A DNA stretch of 64,000 bases from Lederbergia graminis (GTDB lineage Bacteria; Bacillota; Bacilli; Bacillales; Bacillaceae_C): assembly GCF_042655485.1 (NCBI RefSeq), contig NZ_JBHSMC010000014.1, forward strand, positions 62,001 through 126,000. Reading direction: 5' to 3'. The notes under the pieces were generated by a model. That model saw only the letters and a list, made by a program, of their open reading frames with translations. It was not told where the DNA came from and made no database searches. The position numbers were made by a program, and so were the translations under genes. Of the stretch, positions 27,377-35,604 are shown piece after piece. Each line of letters opens with the position of its first letter. The stretch's first letter is position 1.

Positions 27377-29698
27377 ATGAAATTTACTGATGGAAATTGG
27401 ATGATACGCGAAGGCTTAGAACTTATAACTGGGACACAGTTTTTTAAAGCTTATAAACTGGATAATGTATTAAAGGTGTTAGTTGCACCGAGGGATATTT
27501 CTCACCGTGGAATGCAATTGGATACACCTTTATTAACAGTGGAGTTCTATGCTCCACAAGAAAATAGTATCTGTGTGAAGGTATATCATCATAAAGGAAC
27601 AAAAAAGCGCGGACCAGAATTTCAAATAAATGATCAGCAAACTCAAGTCAGTATGGAAGAAAATGAACACTATATTACTTTTATAAGTGGAAAAACAAGT
27701 GCCAAGATAGGCAAACAAGCGTGGGGAATAGAGTATTTTTACGACGGCAAAAAAATTACAAGTAGTAAAAACAGAGCAATCGCTCATATTACAGATGCTG
27801 ATAAAAATACGTATATGCGCGAGGAGCTTAATCTTGGTGTAGGAGAATATATTTACGGATTAGGAGAAAGGTTTACATCTTTCGTAAAAAATGGACAGAC
27901 AGTTGATATTTGGAACGAAGATGGTGGTACAAGCTCTGAACAAGCCTATAAGAATATTCCATTCTACCTTTCTAATAAGGGATATGGTGTTTTTGTAAAC
28001 CACCTAGAGAATGTATCTTATGAAATTGGTTCAGAGAAAGTATCGAAAGTTCAATTCAGTGTGAAAGGTGAATCACTTGAATACATTTTAATTGGTGGGG
28101 ATACACCGAAAGAGGTAATTCGAGATTATACGAACTTAACAGGGAAACCTGCACTTCCACCTGCGTGGTCATTTGGTTTATGGTTATCGACTTCCTTTAC
28201 GACGAATTATGATGAACAAACAGTAAACAGCTTTGTAGATGGAATGCGAGAAAGAGAAATCCCATTGTCGGTTTTCCATTATGATTGTTTCTGGATGGAG
28301 GCACTGCATTGGACGGACTTTGAGTGGGATAAGGAAATGTTCCCAGATCCGGAAGGTATGCTGGCGCGAATGAAGGATAAAGGTTTGAAAATATGTGTTT
28401 GGATTAATCCGTATATTGCGCAAGAGTCCCGCCTTTTTGATGAAGCAGTTGAAAATGGTTATCTATTGAAGAAGGAAAGTGGCGATGTATGGCAATGGGA
28501 TAAATGGCAACCGGGCATGGGAATTGTAGATTTCACAAATCCAGCAGCATGTGAATGGTTTGCTGGTCACTTACATCGATTAGTAGACATGGGAGTGGAC
28601 TCCTTCAAGACAGATTTTGGGGAGCGGATTCCGACAGATGTTGTTTACTTTGATGGCTCCGATCCTGATAAAATGCATAACTACTATACATTCCTTTATA
28701 ACAAGCTCGTATTCGACGTATTAAAAGATAGACTAGGAGAAGGGGAAGCAACGCTTTTTGCCCGTTCAGCAACTGCAGGAGGACAACAATTTCCGGTTCA
28801 TTGGGGTGGTGACTGTGATGCAACATATGAATCGATGGCAGAAAGTATTCGTGGTGGACTATCATTAGGTATTAGTGGATTTGGCTTCTGGAGTCACGAT
28901 ATAGGTGGTTTTGAGAGTACATCACCGGCAGATATTTTTAAACGATGGGTTGCTTTTGGTCTACTTTCTAGTCATAGTCGACTTCATGGTAGTAAGTCAT
29001 ATCGTGTCCCATGGGCATATGATGAGGAAGCCTCAGATGTTACAAAGTATTTTACTAATTTAAAATGTCAGCTTATGCCGTATATTTTTAATGCAGCCAA
29101 TGAATCTGCTGAAGTAGGACTCCCAATGATGAGGGCAATGTTATTGGAATTTCCAGACGACCCGGCAGTTGAAACACTTGACCGTCAATACATGTTTGGT
29201 GATTCTCTACTTGTCGCTCCTATTTTAAACGATGAAGGAAAGGGTTCTTTTTACTTACCAAAAGGGAAATGGACTCATTTATTATCCAATAAACAAGTAG
29301 ATGGTGGTACATGGATGCTAGAAGAGTATGATTATTATAGTCTTCCAATATATGTTCGACCTAATTCCATTATAGCTTTAGGAGGAGTAGATACACAGCC
29401 AGATTATGATTATGCTTACGGTGTGGAGCTTCATTTGTTTGAATTAGAGTCTGGGAAAACCGCAAAAGCAACGGTACGGAATCGAAAATCAGAAGTGGAT
29501 TTGGAAGTATCTGCTTCTTGCATGGGGAACTTGATTACAGTCACAACAGCTATGGATACTAGTAAGAATTGGAGTTTTGTTTTGCGAGGGATTCATGAAT
29601 GTAAAGAGGTAACAGGGGGGACGGTAGAATCTACAGATGTTGGTATGAAAGTAACCCCTGATTATAGTACAGAAGAAATTAGGATTGTATTAGATTAA
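27377..29698 (+). CDS. GH31 alpha-xylosidase (YicI-type)
   Basis: 773 residues. The nucleophile is Asp413 in FKTDFGERIPTDV and the acid/base Asp479 in PVHWGGDCDATYES, positions nearly equal to those of E. coli YicI. The block GISGFGFWSHDIGGFEST and the HGSKSYRVPWAYD stretch also match YicI. It removes alpha-linked xylose from isoprimeverose-type ends of xyloglucan oligosaccharides (by family), in the cytoplasm (no signal peptide). AGAGGTGG lies 8 bases before the ATG at 27377. Confidence 0.94.
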   Translation: MKFTDGNWMIREGLELITGTQFFKAYKLDNVLKVLVAPRDISHRGMQLDTPLLTVEFYAPQENSICVKVYHHKGTKKRGPEFQINDQQTQVSMEENEHYITFISGKTSAKIGKQAWGIEYFYDGKKITSSKNRAIAHITDADKNTYMREELNLGVGEYIYGLGERFTSFVKNGQTVDIWNEDGGTSSEQAYKNIPFYLSNKGYGVFVNHLENVSYEIGSEKVSKVQFSVKGESLEYILIGGDTPKEVIRDYTNLTGKPALPPAWSFGLWLSTSFTTNYDEQTVNSFVDGMREREIPLSVFHYDCFWMEALHWTDFEWDKEMFPDPEGMLARMKDKGLKICVWINPYIAQESRLFDEAVENGYLLKKESGDVWQWDKWQPGMGIVDFTNPAACEWFAGHLHRLVDMGVDSFKTDFGERIPTDVVYFDGSDPDKMHNYYTFLYNKLVFDVLKDRLGEGEATLFARSATAGGQQFPVHWGGDCDATYESMAESIRGGLSLGISGFGFWSHDIGGFESTSPADIFKRWVAFGLLSSHSRLHGSKSYRVPWAYDEEASDVTKYFTNLKCQLMPYIFNAANESAEVGLPMMRAMLLEFPDDPAVETLDRQYMFGDSLLVAPILNDEGKGSFYLPKGKWTHLLSNKQVDGGTWMLEEYDYYSLPIYVRPNSIIALGGVDTQPDYDYAYGVELHLFELESGKTAKATVRNRKSEVDLEVSASCMGNLITVTTAMDTSKNWSFVLRGIHECKEVTGGTVESTDVGMKVTPDYSTEEIRIVLD

Positions 29699-29710
29699 TA
29701 ATTGAAAGGA

Positions 29711-29737
29711 AAAGGCCCTTGTCTCCAAGGGCCTTTA
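29711..29737. terminator. Bidirectional terminator
   Basis: AAAGGCCCTTG / CAAGGGCCTTT perfect stem with a 4-base loop, between the GH31 gene and the convergent yesL-like gene. Confidence 0.85.
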
Positions 29738-29743
29738 TGTTGT

Positions 29744-30436
29744 CTAATTTATTGTTTCTGGTTCTTGTAATGCGACTACTTGATTGAATACTTTATAGTA
29801 GCCTAAAAATGAGATAAAGGCGATAAGGGAACCGGAGAAAAACGGTAATAAAAATGTAAGATATTGTATGCTTATATAGAGGATTGCGATATTAATAATG
29901 GCAATTCCGAACGAAAAAATTGGATTTACAATTGCTAATACAAATGCATTTCTCATACTTTGCTTAAGCTTTGCTTCGGTATGTACTGTATTCGCGCAAA
30001 AATAAACAGTAAAAACAAACAGACATATTAAAAGTAAAATAAATATATAGCTTACAAGCGGAATGCTAGTTTGAAAATAGTAATAGTCAAAACCTATAAT
30101 TACCCAGAGTAAAGAAATAATAAGTCCGCCAATCATACTTGCTTTATAGTTTTCCTTATAATACTTCCAATAAAAGCGCATTAGACTTACATCGTCTTTC
30201 ATTACCCATTTCCGCACTACACCAAACATAGCGATTGTAGCAGGAAAGAAAATAAATGGTGCTAGCACAGCAATTGTAATCATGATCATCATTGCCTGTG
30301 AAGTATTCTCGACAAATAAGAGAGACATTGTTAAATATACAATTGGAAAATTGAATAAAACCCATAATAGATTGGTTCCGGCAAATTTCATTATCCACTC
30401 AAAGATGGTATTTATTCTTACAAACAGATTATCCAC
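29744..30436 (-). CDS. YesL-family (DUF624) membrane protein
   Basis: 230 residues with about six helices. It has the DUF624 layout: FVRINTIFEWIMKFAGTNLLW at the start, then FPATIAMFGVVRKWVMKDDVSLMRFYWKYY-type residues. DUF624 genes regularly accompany LplBC-type transporters and YesMN-type kinases, as here. The exact role is unknown. A cre-like site lies 17-30 bases upstream of the start, so carbon catabolite control is likely. Confidence 0.88.
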   Translation of the reverse strand: MDNLFVRINTIFEWIMKFAGTNLLWVLFNFPIVYLTMSLLFVENTSQAMMIMITIAVLAPFIFFPATIAMFGVVRKWVMKDDVSLMRFYWKYYKENYKASMIGGLIISLLWVIIGFDYYYFQTSIPLVSYIFILLLICLFVFTVYFCANTVHTEAKLKQSMRNAFVLAIVNPIFSFGIAIINIAILYISIQYLTFLLPFFSGSLIAFISFLGYYKVFNQVVALQEPETIN

Positions 30437-30452
30437 AACTTACACCCCTCCA

Positions 30453-30466
30453 TAAAAGCGTTTTCA
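30453..30466. promoter_or_regulatory. cre-like site upstream of yesL-like gene
   Basis: TGAAAACGCTTTTA on the minus strand matches the CcpA consensus TGWAANCGNTNWCA at all but one position. It overlaps the 5' leader of the yesL-like gene. Confidence 0.6.
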
Positions 30467-30676
30467 GTAAAAATTATAGCATAAAGCCATTTGTTGGTAG
30501 ATGACTATTTTTATATTTAATTTCTGGTATCTAGGAAAATAGCTCTTTTTTAAACATTATCTCTAATTATATATGGAAAACTGTACTAATAATTTGGGTA
30601 CTTTTTTAGTGAAAGTCAATGATACATTTAGTATAAAACGGAAAACAGCGAAAAATGATATACTACTAGAAATGAT

Positions 30677-30690
30677 TGTAACCGCTTTCT
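30677..30690. promoter_or_regulatory. cre-like site upstream of yesMN-like operon
   Basis: TGTAACCGCTTTCT matches the CcpA consensus except for the last base. It lies about 95 bases upstream of the predicted yesM-type promoter. The remaining sequence between 30437 and 30853 holds that promoter and no ORF. Confidence 0.55.
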
Positions 30691-30770
30691 GATGATTTTT
30701 TTATCAAGTAGAGACCATGATGTTCCATCGCGAAGTGCACCTTATTCTATTAATTAGGTACCATAGCATA

Positions 30771-30799
30771 TTAAAGACGAGTTAAATCTAATGTATACT
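30771..30799 (+). promoter_or_regulatory. Predicted sigma-A promoter of yesMN-like operon
   Basis: TTAAAG (30771-30776), 17-bp spacer, TATACT (30794-30799), about 55 bases before the TTG start. Confidence 0.5.
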
Positions 30800-30853
30800 T
30801 TTTATGAATGGGTACAAATCCATTGTTAATATCCTCATGGCGGTGACCCAAAG

Positions 30854-32644
30854 TTGAAATCCCTTATGAAAAAGTTTAACGACATGAAAATCCAGTCCAA
30901 ACTTGTATTCTCCTTTTTTATTGCAGTAATTATTCCTCTTTTTATAGTTGGTTTTTTTCTTACACAAGAGTTGCGAACAAAGGCATTAAATGATGCGATT
31001 GAACAATCTTCAGCAAATATCGAAAGGGTGAAAAACAGGACAGCTGAAACATTAGAATCTGCCATTTATATTGCAAATAACTTAACGTTAGATCAACATT
31101 TGAAAAATATTGTAAATACCGAGTATTCTTCTGGGGTTGAGATCCTTCGTGCATACAGGGAATATAGCGAATTTAGAAGTTCACTCCAAACATTCGATGA
31201 AATATCAAATATTCGCCTATATGTCGAAAATCCGACGATGTTGGATAACTGGGAATTTAGGCCGACAACAGATGCCATAAGGAATACGTTTTGGTATCAG
31301 TCTGCATTAGAGACGAATGGGTTAAATGGTTGGTTTTTCATACCAGACGAAACTAAAAATAATCGGAAGTATTTAAGTTTAGTTCGTAGCATTAATTATC
31401 CTGATTATAAATCAAGTTCTGTATTAGTCATCAATATAAACACTGAAAATCTAAATACAATCTTAAATCAAGAACAATCACCCATCATGATAATTGATGA
31501 TAATAATTATGTAGTTGTCTCTAATCGCAAAGATTTCGTCGGTAAGAAATTAAACGATATTATCGAGACAGATCAAAAATTAGTAGAGGTGAATGGAACT
31601 GTTACAGGAAAGGTAAATGGCGAGCAGTCCGAAATATTAGTTGATTTACTGTTGCCTAATACTAGCCAAAATGAGTTGAAATTCGTATCTGTTATCCCTA
31701 ATCAAGTCATCATGGCGGATGCAAATCGATTTGTGCAACTAGGATTCATTGTTATTTGCGCCAGTTTTGTAATCGCTCTCATTCTAATTTATATGTTTTC
31801 GCGTCTTATCTCGAAAAGAATTATTTTGATTAGTGACCAAATTAATACTGTTGCGGAAGGAAATTTAGATGCGCAAATAAAAGTAGAAGGAACAGATGAG
31901 ATTGGAAAGTTATCCAAGCAATTAAATTATATGGTGCAAAATTTACAAGATCTTATAGCTAGATTGGAATCGATGCATGTCGAGAAAAATATTTTACAGA
32001 AGCGACAACAGGAAATTAAATTGAAAATGTTAGCAAGCCAAATAAACCCTCACTTTTTATTCAATGCACTGGAATCAATACGAATGAAAGCACATCTTAG
32101 AGGGGAAAAAGATATTTCAAGCGTTGTAAAGCAGTTAGGTAAGCTAATGCGAAAAAGCATAGAAGTTACCGGAGAACTAATTTTACTTAAAAATGAAATA
32201 GAAACGGTGGAGTTGTATTTAAAAATTCAACAGTTTCGTTATGAAGACCGACTGACTTATGAATTGGATATCGATCCGTTATCAGAAGGTATTTATATTC
32301 ATCCGCTAATTATCCAACCGTTAGTAGAAAATGCGGTAATTCATGGATTGGAGTTTAAAGAAAAAGGTGGAAAAGTAACCGTAAAAACGTGTGTTACCAA
32401 TCATCAGCTCTACGTATCCGTTATGGATAACGGTGTCGGTATAAGTGAAGAGAAGCAGCAAGCCATTCTAAAAACATTTAACGATATCGAGAATAGCCAA
32501 GAAAATAGGATAGGCTTAATGAATGTTCATCAAAGATTAAAAATAACATTTGGTGAAAATAGTGGGCTGAATCTAAAGAGTGAGCTGGGTAAGGGTACGT
32601 GTATTTCATTCAGCATACCAATTAGGGGGAATGAAAATGTATAA
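30854..32644 (+). CDS. YesM-type sensor histidine kinase
   Basis: 596 residues. Two membrane helices (about 18-36 and 295-315) enclose an external dCache-like sensor, followed by HAMP (SDQINTVAEGNLDAQIKVEG). The His-kinase box INPHFLFNALESIRM places the phospho-acceptor at His400. The ATPase domain has IIQPLVENAVIHGL and MDNGVGIS. The TTG start is chosen because GGCGGTGA lies 7 bases upstream. It is coupled to the AraC-type regulator (8-base overlap) and probably controls the adjacent transporter in response to external oligosaccharides. Confidence 0.92.
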   Translation: MKSLMKKFNDMKIQSKLVFSFFIAVIIPLFIVGFFLTQELRTKALNDAIEQSSANIERVKNRTAETLESAIYIANNLTLDQHLKNIVNTEYSSGVEILRAYREYSEFRSSLQTFDEISNIRLYVENPTMLDNWEFRPTTDAIRNTFWYQSALETNGLNGWFFIPDETKNNRKYLSLVRSINYPDYKSSSVLVININTENLNTILNQEQSPIMIIDDNNYVVVSNRKDFVGKKLNDIIETDQKLVEVNGTVTGKVNGEQSEILVDLLLPNTSQNELKFVSVIPNQVIMADANRFVQLGFIVICASFVIALILIYMFSRLISKRIILISDQINTVAEGNLDAQIKVEGTDEIGKLSKQLNYMVQNLQDLIARLESMHVEKNILQKRQQEIKLKMLASQINPHFLFNALESIRMKAHLRGEKDISSVVKQLGKLMRKSIEVTGELILLKNEIETVELYLKIQQFRYEDRLTYELDIDPLSEGIYIHPLIIQPLVENAVIHGLEFKEKGGKVTVKTCVTNHQLYVSVMDNGVGISEEKQQAILKTFNDIENSQENRIGLMNVHQRLKITFGENSGLNLKSELGKGTCISFSIPIRGNENV

Positions 32645-34190
32645 TGTGTTAATTGTTGATGATGAGCCAATGATTAGAGACGGTTTGAAAACCATTATTC
32701 CATGGACGAGCTATGGATTCCAGGTTGTTGATACAGCAGCTGATGCTGTGGATGCATTAAAAAAATATAAAGCACATCAAATCGACTTAATGCTGATGGA
32801 TATACGGATGCCCGGGATGGATGGGTTGCAATTAATGAGTGAAATACGGAATACCGATACTAGAATACATTTTATTATTTTGAGTGGGTATTCGGAGTTC
32901 GAATATGCGAAAAGGGCAATCAATGCTAATGTTACAGGTTACCTCTTGAAACCAGTAGATGAGGATGAGCTAATTCAATATTTAGAAATAGTAAGGACGA
33001 AATTACAGCAGGAAAAGGGAATCGAATTATTAGAAAAGGATACCCTCACTTTTCAAAAAGATCATTTACTTCAAACGTTAATACATTTAAATAAAGACGA
33101 GCAGGAAGCAATAACAGAGGAAAGCCTGACATTGTTTATAGATTGGGTAAAATACCGTTTGATAGTGATGGAGCTAATATCCAAGCGGGAAGTTGAAAAC
33201 AAGCTATTATTCGATATGAAACAACGGTTAAAAGAGATTTTTGAGCCAGAAAAAGGCTATGTTTTTATGTATGAACAAAAGATTAGTATTTTATTAAAAG
33301 ATCATGCAATTACAGAAGAGAAATTAGTGGATTTATATCAGAAAGTTACAGAAGTAATGATAGGTGATCATTCAGTATGTTGCAGTATAAGTAAAGAATT
33401 TACTAACATAAAAGCCATTAATAAAGCCTACCATGAAGTTAAAAGTTTACTAGATAGGAAGTTTTTTTATCATGAAAATGGATTTATTCAGAGCGATTCT
33501 CAACCTACCTTTCAAACGCGTAAAAACATTGAATATGTTAATAAAGAATTCCCTTTGCATTCATTCGCCGAGAAGCTGTACTATGCCATAGATATCGCAA
33601 ATCAAATGGCCATTAAAGACACCCTTCAAGAAGCTGCTCAAGTAATGGTTGACTTACAATTTTGTGAAGAAAAAATGAAGAAAAGTTTTGTACAGTTAAT
33701 GACTGCAATACTAAGTAAATGTTCCGCTACGAAGCCAGAGTTGCAATCAGAAATAACAACAATTACGGGAAATATAGGCGAAATTCACTATCAACATAAT
33801 ATCAAACAATTAATTAACTATCTCTATACATCTTTAAGGAAAGTAATTGAGAACCTTGATATTGGAGATCAAACAATACAAATAAAGAAACTAATTGATT
33901 TCATACACCGGAATTATCATGAAAATCTTAAGCTAGAAGCATTAGCGGAATTATTTAATTATAATAGTGCTTATTTAGGAAAATTATTTAAAAATTATAC
34001 GGGCCAATACTTTAACACATATCTTGATCAAGTGAGAATGGAAAATGCGAAAACGTATTTAACCCAGGGTTTGAAGGTATATCGTGTTGCTGAGCGTGTA
34101 GGATATTCGAATGTTGACTATTTCCATCATAAATTTAAGAAATATGTAGGCATGTCACCTTCTAAATTTCGAAAGAGTAGAGTGAAATAA
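32637..34190 (+). CDS. YesN-type response regulator with AraC DNA-binding domain
   Basis: 517 residues. Receiver with Asp55 in LMLMDIRMPGMDG; a middle helical region; C-terminal AraC double HTH (LKLEALAELFNYNSAYLGKLF and KVYRVAERVGYSNVDYFHHKF). The ATG at 32637 is preferred because GGGGG lies 7 bases upstream inside the kinase gene; the GTG at 32580 is rejected. By context it activates the lplBC-type transporter and GH31 genes. Confidence 0.92.
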   Translation: MYNVLIVDDEPMIRDGLKTIIPWTSYGFQVVDTAADAVDALKKYKAHQIDLMLMDIRMPGMDGLQLMSEIRNTDTRIHFIILSGYSEFEYAKRAINANVTGYLLKPVDEDELIQYLEIVRTKLQQEKGIELLEKDTLTFQKDHLLQTLIHLNKDEQEAITEESLTLFIDWVKYRLIVMELISKREVENKLLFDMKQRLKEIFEPEKGYVFMYEQKISILLKDHAITEEKLVDLYQKVTEVMIGDHSVCCSISKEFTNIKAINKAYHEVKSLLDRKFFYHENGFIQSDSQPTFQTRKNIEYVNKEFPLHSFAEKLYYAIDIANQMAIKDTLQEAAQVMVDLQFCEEKMKKSFVQLMTAILSKCSATKPELQSEITTITGNIGEIHYQHNIKQLINYLYTSLRKVIENLDIGDQTIQIKKLIDFIHRNYHENLKLEALAELFNYNSAYLGKLFKNYTGQYFNTYLDQVRMENAKTYLTQGLKVYRVAERVGYSNVDYFHHKFKKYVGMSPSKFRKSRVK

Positions 34191-34258
34191 CTGTGAGAGA
34201 GGAAACTATCTCAACTCCGATTTCTATGAGGAGAGAAAAGTGGAGAGAGGTTGCGAAC

Positions 34259-34303
34259 ATGACGGGGCGATTCGTAAAGTTGGATTTCTACAATCATCAT
34301 TAG
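34259..34303 (+). CDS. Possible 14-residue leader peptide before a terminator
   Basis: ATG at 34259 follows GGAGAGAGG by 8 bases and encodes MTGRFVKLDFYNHH, ending in TAG at 34301-34303. That stop runs directly into a terminator hairpin. A longer in-frame start at 34226 would give 25 residues but lacks an SD. The reading frame and SD are visible; regulation by attenuation is only inferred. It may instead be a chance ORF in the 3' leader of the yesN-type mRNA. Confidence 0.35.
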   Translation: MTGRFVKLDFYNHH

Positions 34304-34332
34304 CCGAAATCTCATTGGGGTTTCGGCTTTAT
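34302..34332 (+). terminator. Terminator after yesN-type gene / before MetE-like gene
   Basis: AGCCGAAAT / GTTTCGGCT stem with TTTAT tail. It ends the two-component operon or attenuates the downstream gene. A second small hairpin (TATAGCT/AGCTATA) follows near 34342-34358. Confidence 0.75.
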
Positions 34333-34450
34333 GAGTGTTGGTATAGCTAAAAGCTATATCAGTGCATATTTTTTATGTGTTACCTTATATAGTTTTGTGT
34401 GTGTTACACTTTTTTTAAGTTATTAATCGAATAGAAAGAAGGAATAAACG

Positions 34451-35539
34451 ATGACAGTTACAAAAGTGAAAGCACCATTTAGAGCAGATCAAGTCGGAAG
34501 TTTATTACGTACAGAAACGTTAAAGCAAGCGAAGAAAGATTTTAAAGAAGGAAAAATTAACGCAGAACAACTTCGTGAAGTAGAACTTCAAGAGATTAAA
34601 AAGATTGTAGATAAGCAAATTGAAGCAGGACTACAAGTTGTAACAGAAGGGGAGTTTGGCCGTGATTGGTGGCACTCCACTTTCATGGAGCATTTATTAG
34701 GAGCGGAAGGGTATATTCCTGAACAAGGTTATAATTTTGCTAGTCAAGAAACAGATCCTTATGATGTCAGATTAGTAGGGAAGGTTGCTTATAATCCTAA
34801 TCATCCATTCTTCCAACAGGCGAAAGATTTATTAGAAATTGTTGGAGACAGAGCGGTTGCGAAGTTTACCATTCCAAGTCCAAACCAATTCTTCCATCCA
34901 GATATTCTAAATGGACAATACAAGGATTTTGACGAGTTTGCACCGGATATTATTGCAGCATATCGTGAGACAATCCAAGAGTTTTACCGCATTGGAGTTC
35001 GGTATCTTCAACTAGATGACGTGTACCTAGCTGTGATTGCAACGGCACCATTCTCTCCTGAAGAGAAGAAATATCGAGCAGAGCTAGCTGTTCATGTTGT
35101 AAACAGTATTTTAGAAGGAAAACCTGAAGACTTAACAGTTACAACTCATGTATGTCGCGGAAATTACCGTTCAGACTACTCATTTGCAGGAGGCTATGAT
35201 GATATTGCTCCAATTATCTTTGCGAATGAGAAAGTAGATGGTTTCTTCCTAGAGTATGATGATGAGCGTTCAGGATCATTTGAACCTCTCAAATATATTC
35301 CAAAAGGTGGTCCAAGAGTAGTTTTAGGATTAGTCACTTCTAAAACTGGTAAATTAGAAAACAAAGAAACGATCAAAGCACGAGTAGAAGAAGCATCACA
35401 ATATGTTCCACTAGAACAACTATGCATCAGCCCACAATGTGGCTTTGCATCCACACACCATGGAAACATCCTAACCGAAGAAGAACAATGGGCGAAACTA
35501 AAATTCGTAGCCGAAACAGCAAAAGAAATCTGGGGGTAA
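34451..35539 (+). CDS. MetE C-terminal-like methyltransferase (YxjG/YxjH-type)
   Basis: 362 residues corresponding to the zinc-binding C-terminal half of cobalamin-independent methionine synthase. It starts FRADQVGSLLRTE and carries the zinc-ligand motifs THVCRGN and CISPQCGFAS. By family it transfers a methyl group to a homocysteine- or related thiol substrate; the short class uses donors other than full MetE. AGAAGGA precedes the ATG. No S-box riboswitch was recognised upstream. A palindromic repeat starts 3 bases past its stop. Confidence 0.88.
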   Translation: MTVTKVKAPFRADQVGSLLRTETLKQAKKDFKEGKINAEQLREVELQEIKKIVDKQIEAGLQVVTEGEFGRDWWHSTFMEHLLGAEGYIPEQGYNFASQETDPYDVRLVGKVAYNPNHPFFQQAKDLLEIVGDRAVAKFTIPSPNQFFHPDILNGQYKDFDEFAPDIIAAYRETIQEFYRIGVRYLQLDDVYLAVIATAPFSPEEKKYRAELAVHVVNSILEGKPEDLTVTTHVCRGNYRSDYSFAGGYDDIAPIIFANEKVDGFFLEYDDERSGSFEPLKYIPKGGPRVVLGLVTSKTGKLENKETIKARVEEASQYVPLEQLCISPQCGFASTHHGNILTEEEQWAKLKFVAETAKEIWG

Positions 35540-35542
35540 TAG

Positions 35543-35598
35543 AGTGCCAGGCACCGGAACAATTCGTAACTTTCGCAATTGTCCGGGTGCCAGGCACC
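35543..35598. repeat. Paired palindromic unit (about 56 bp), orientation 1
   Basis: Two GTGCCAGGCACC palindromes (35543-35555 and 35586-35598) enclose GGAACAATTC ... GCAATTGTCC, itself inverted, so the whole unit can form a cruciform. It separates two convergent genes and touches both 3' ends. An inverted copy lies at 38102-38157. Confidence 0.9.
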
Positions 35599-35604
35599 AT
35601 TTTT

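Noticed and set aside
34191..34450. SAM (S-box) or T-box leader before the MetE-like gene
   Set aside because: Neither the S-box core sequences nor a T-box GGTGG-type motif is present; only a simple terminator and a short ORF are visible.
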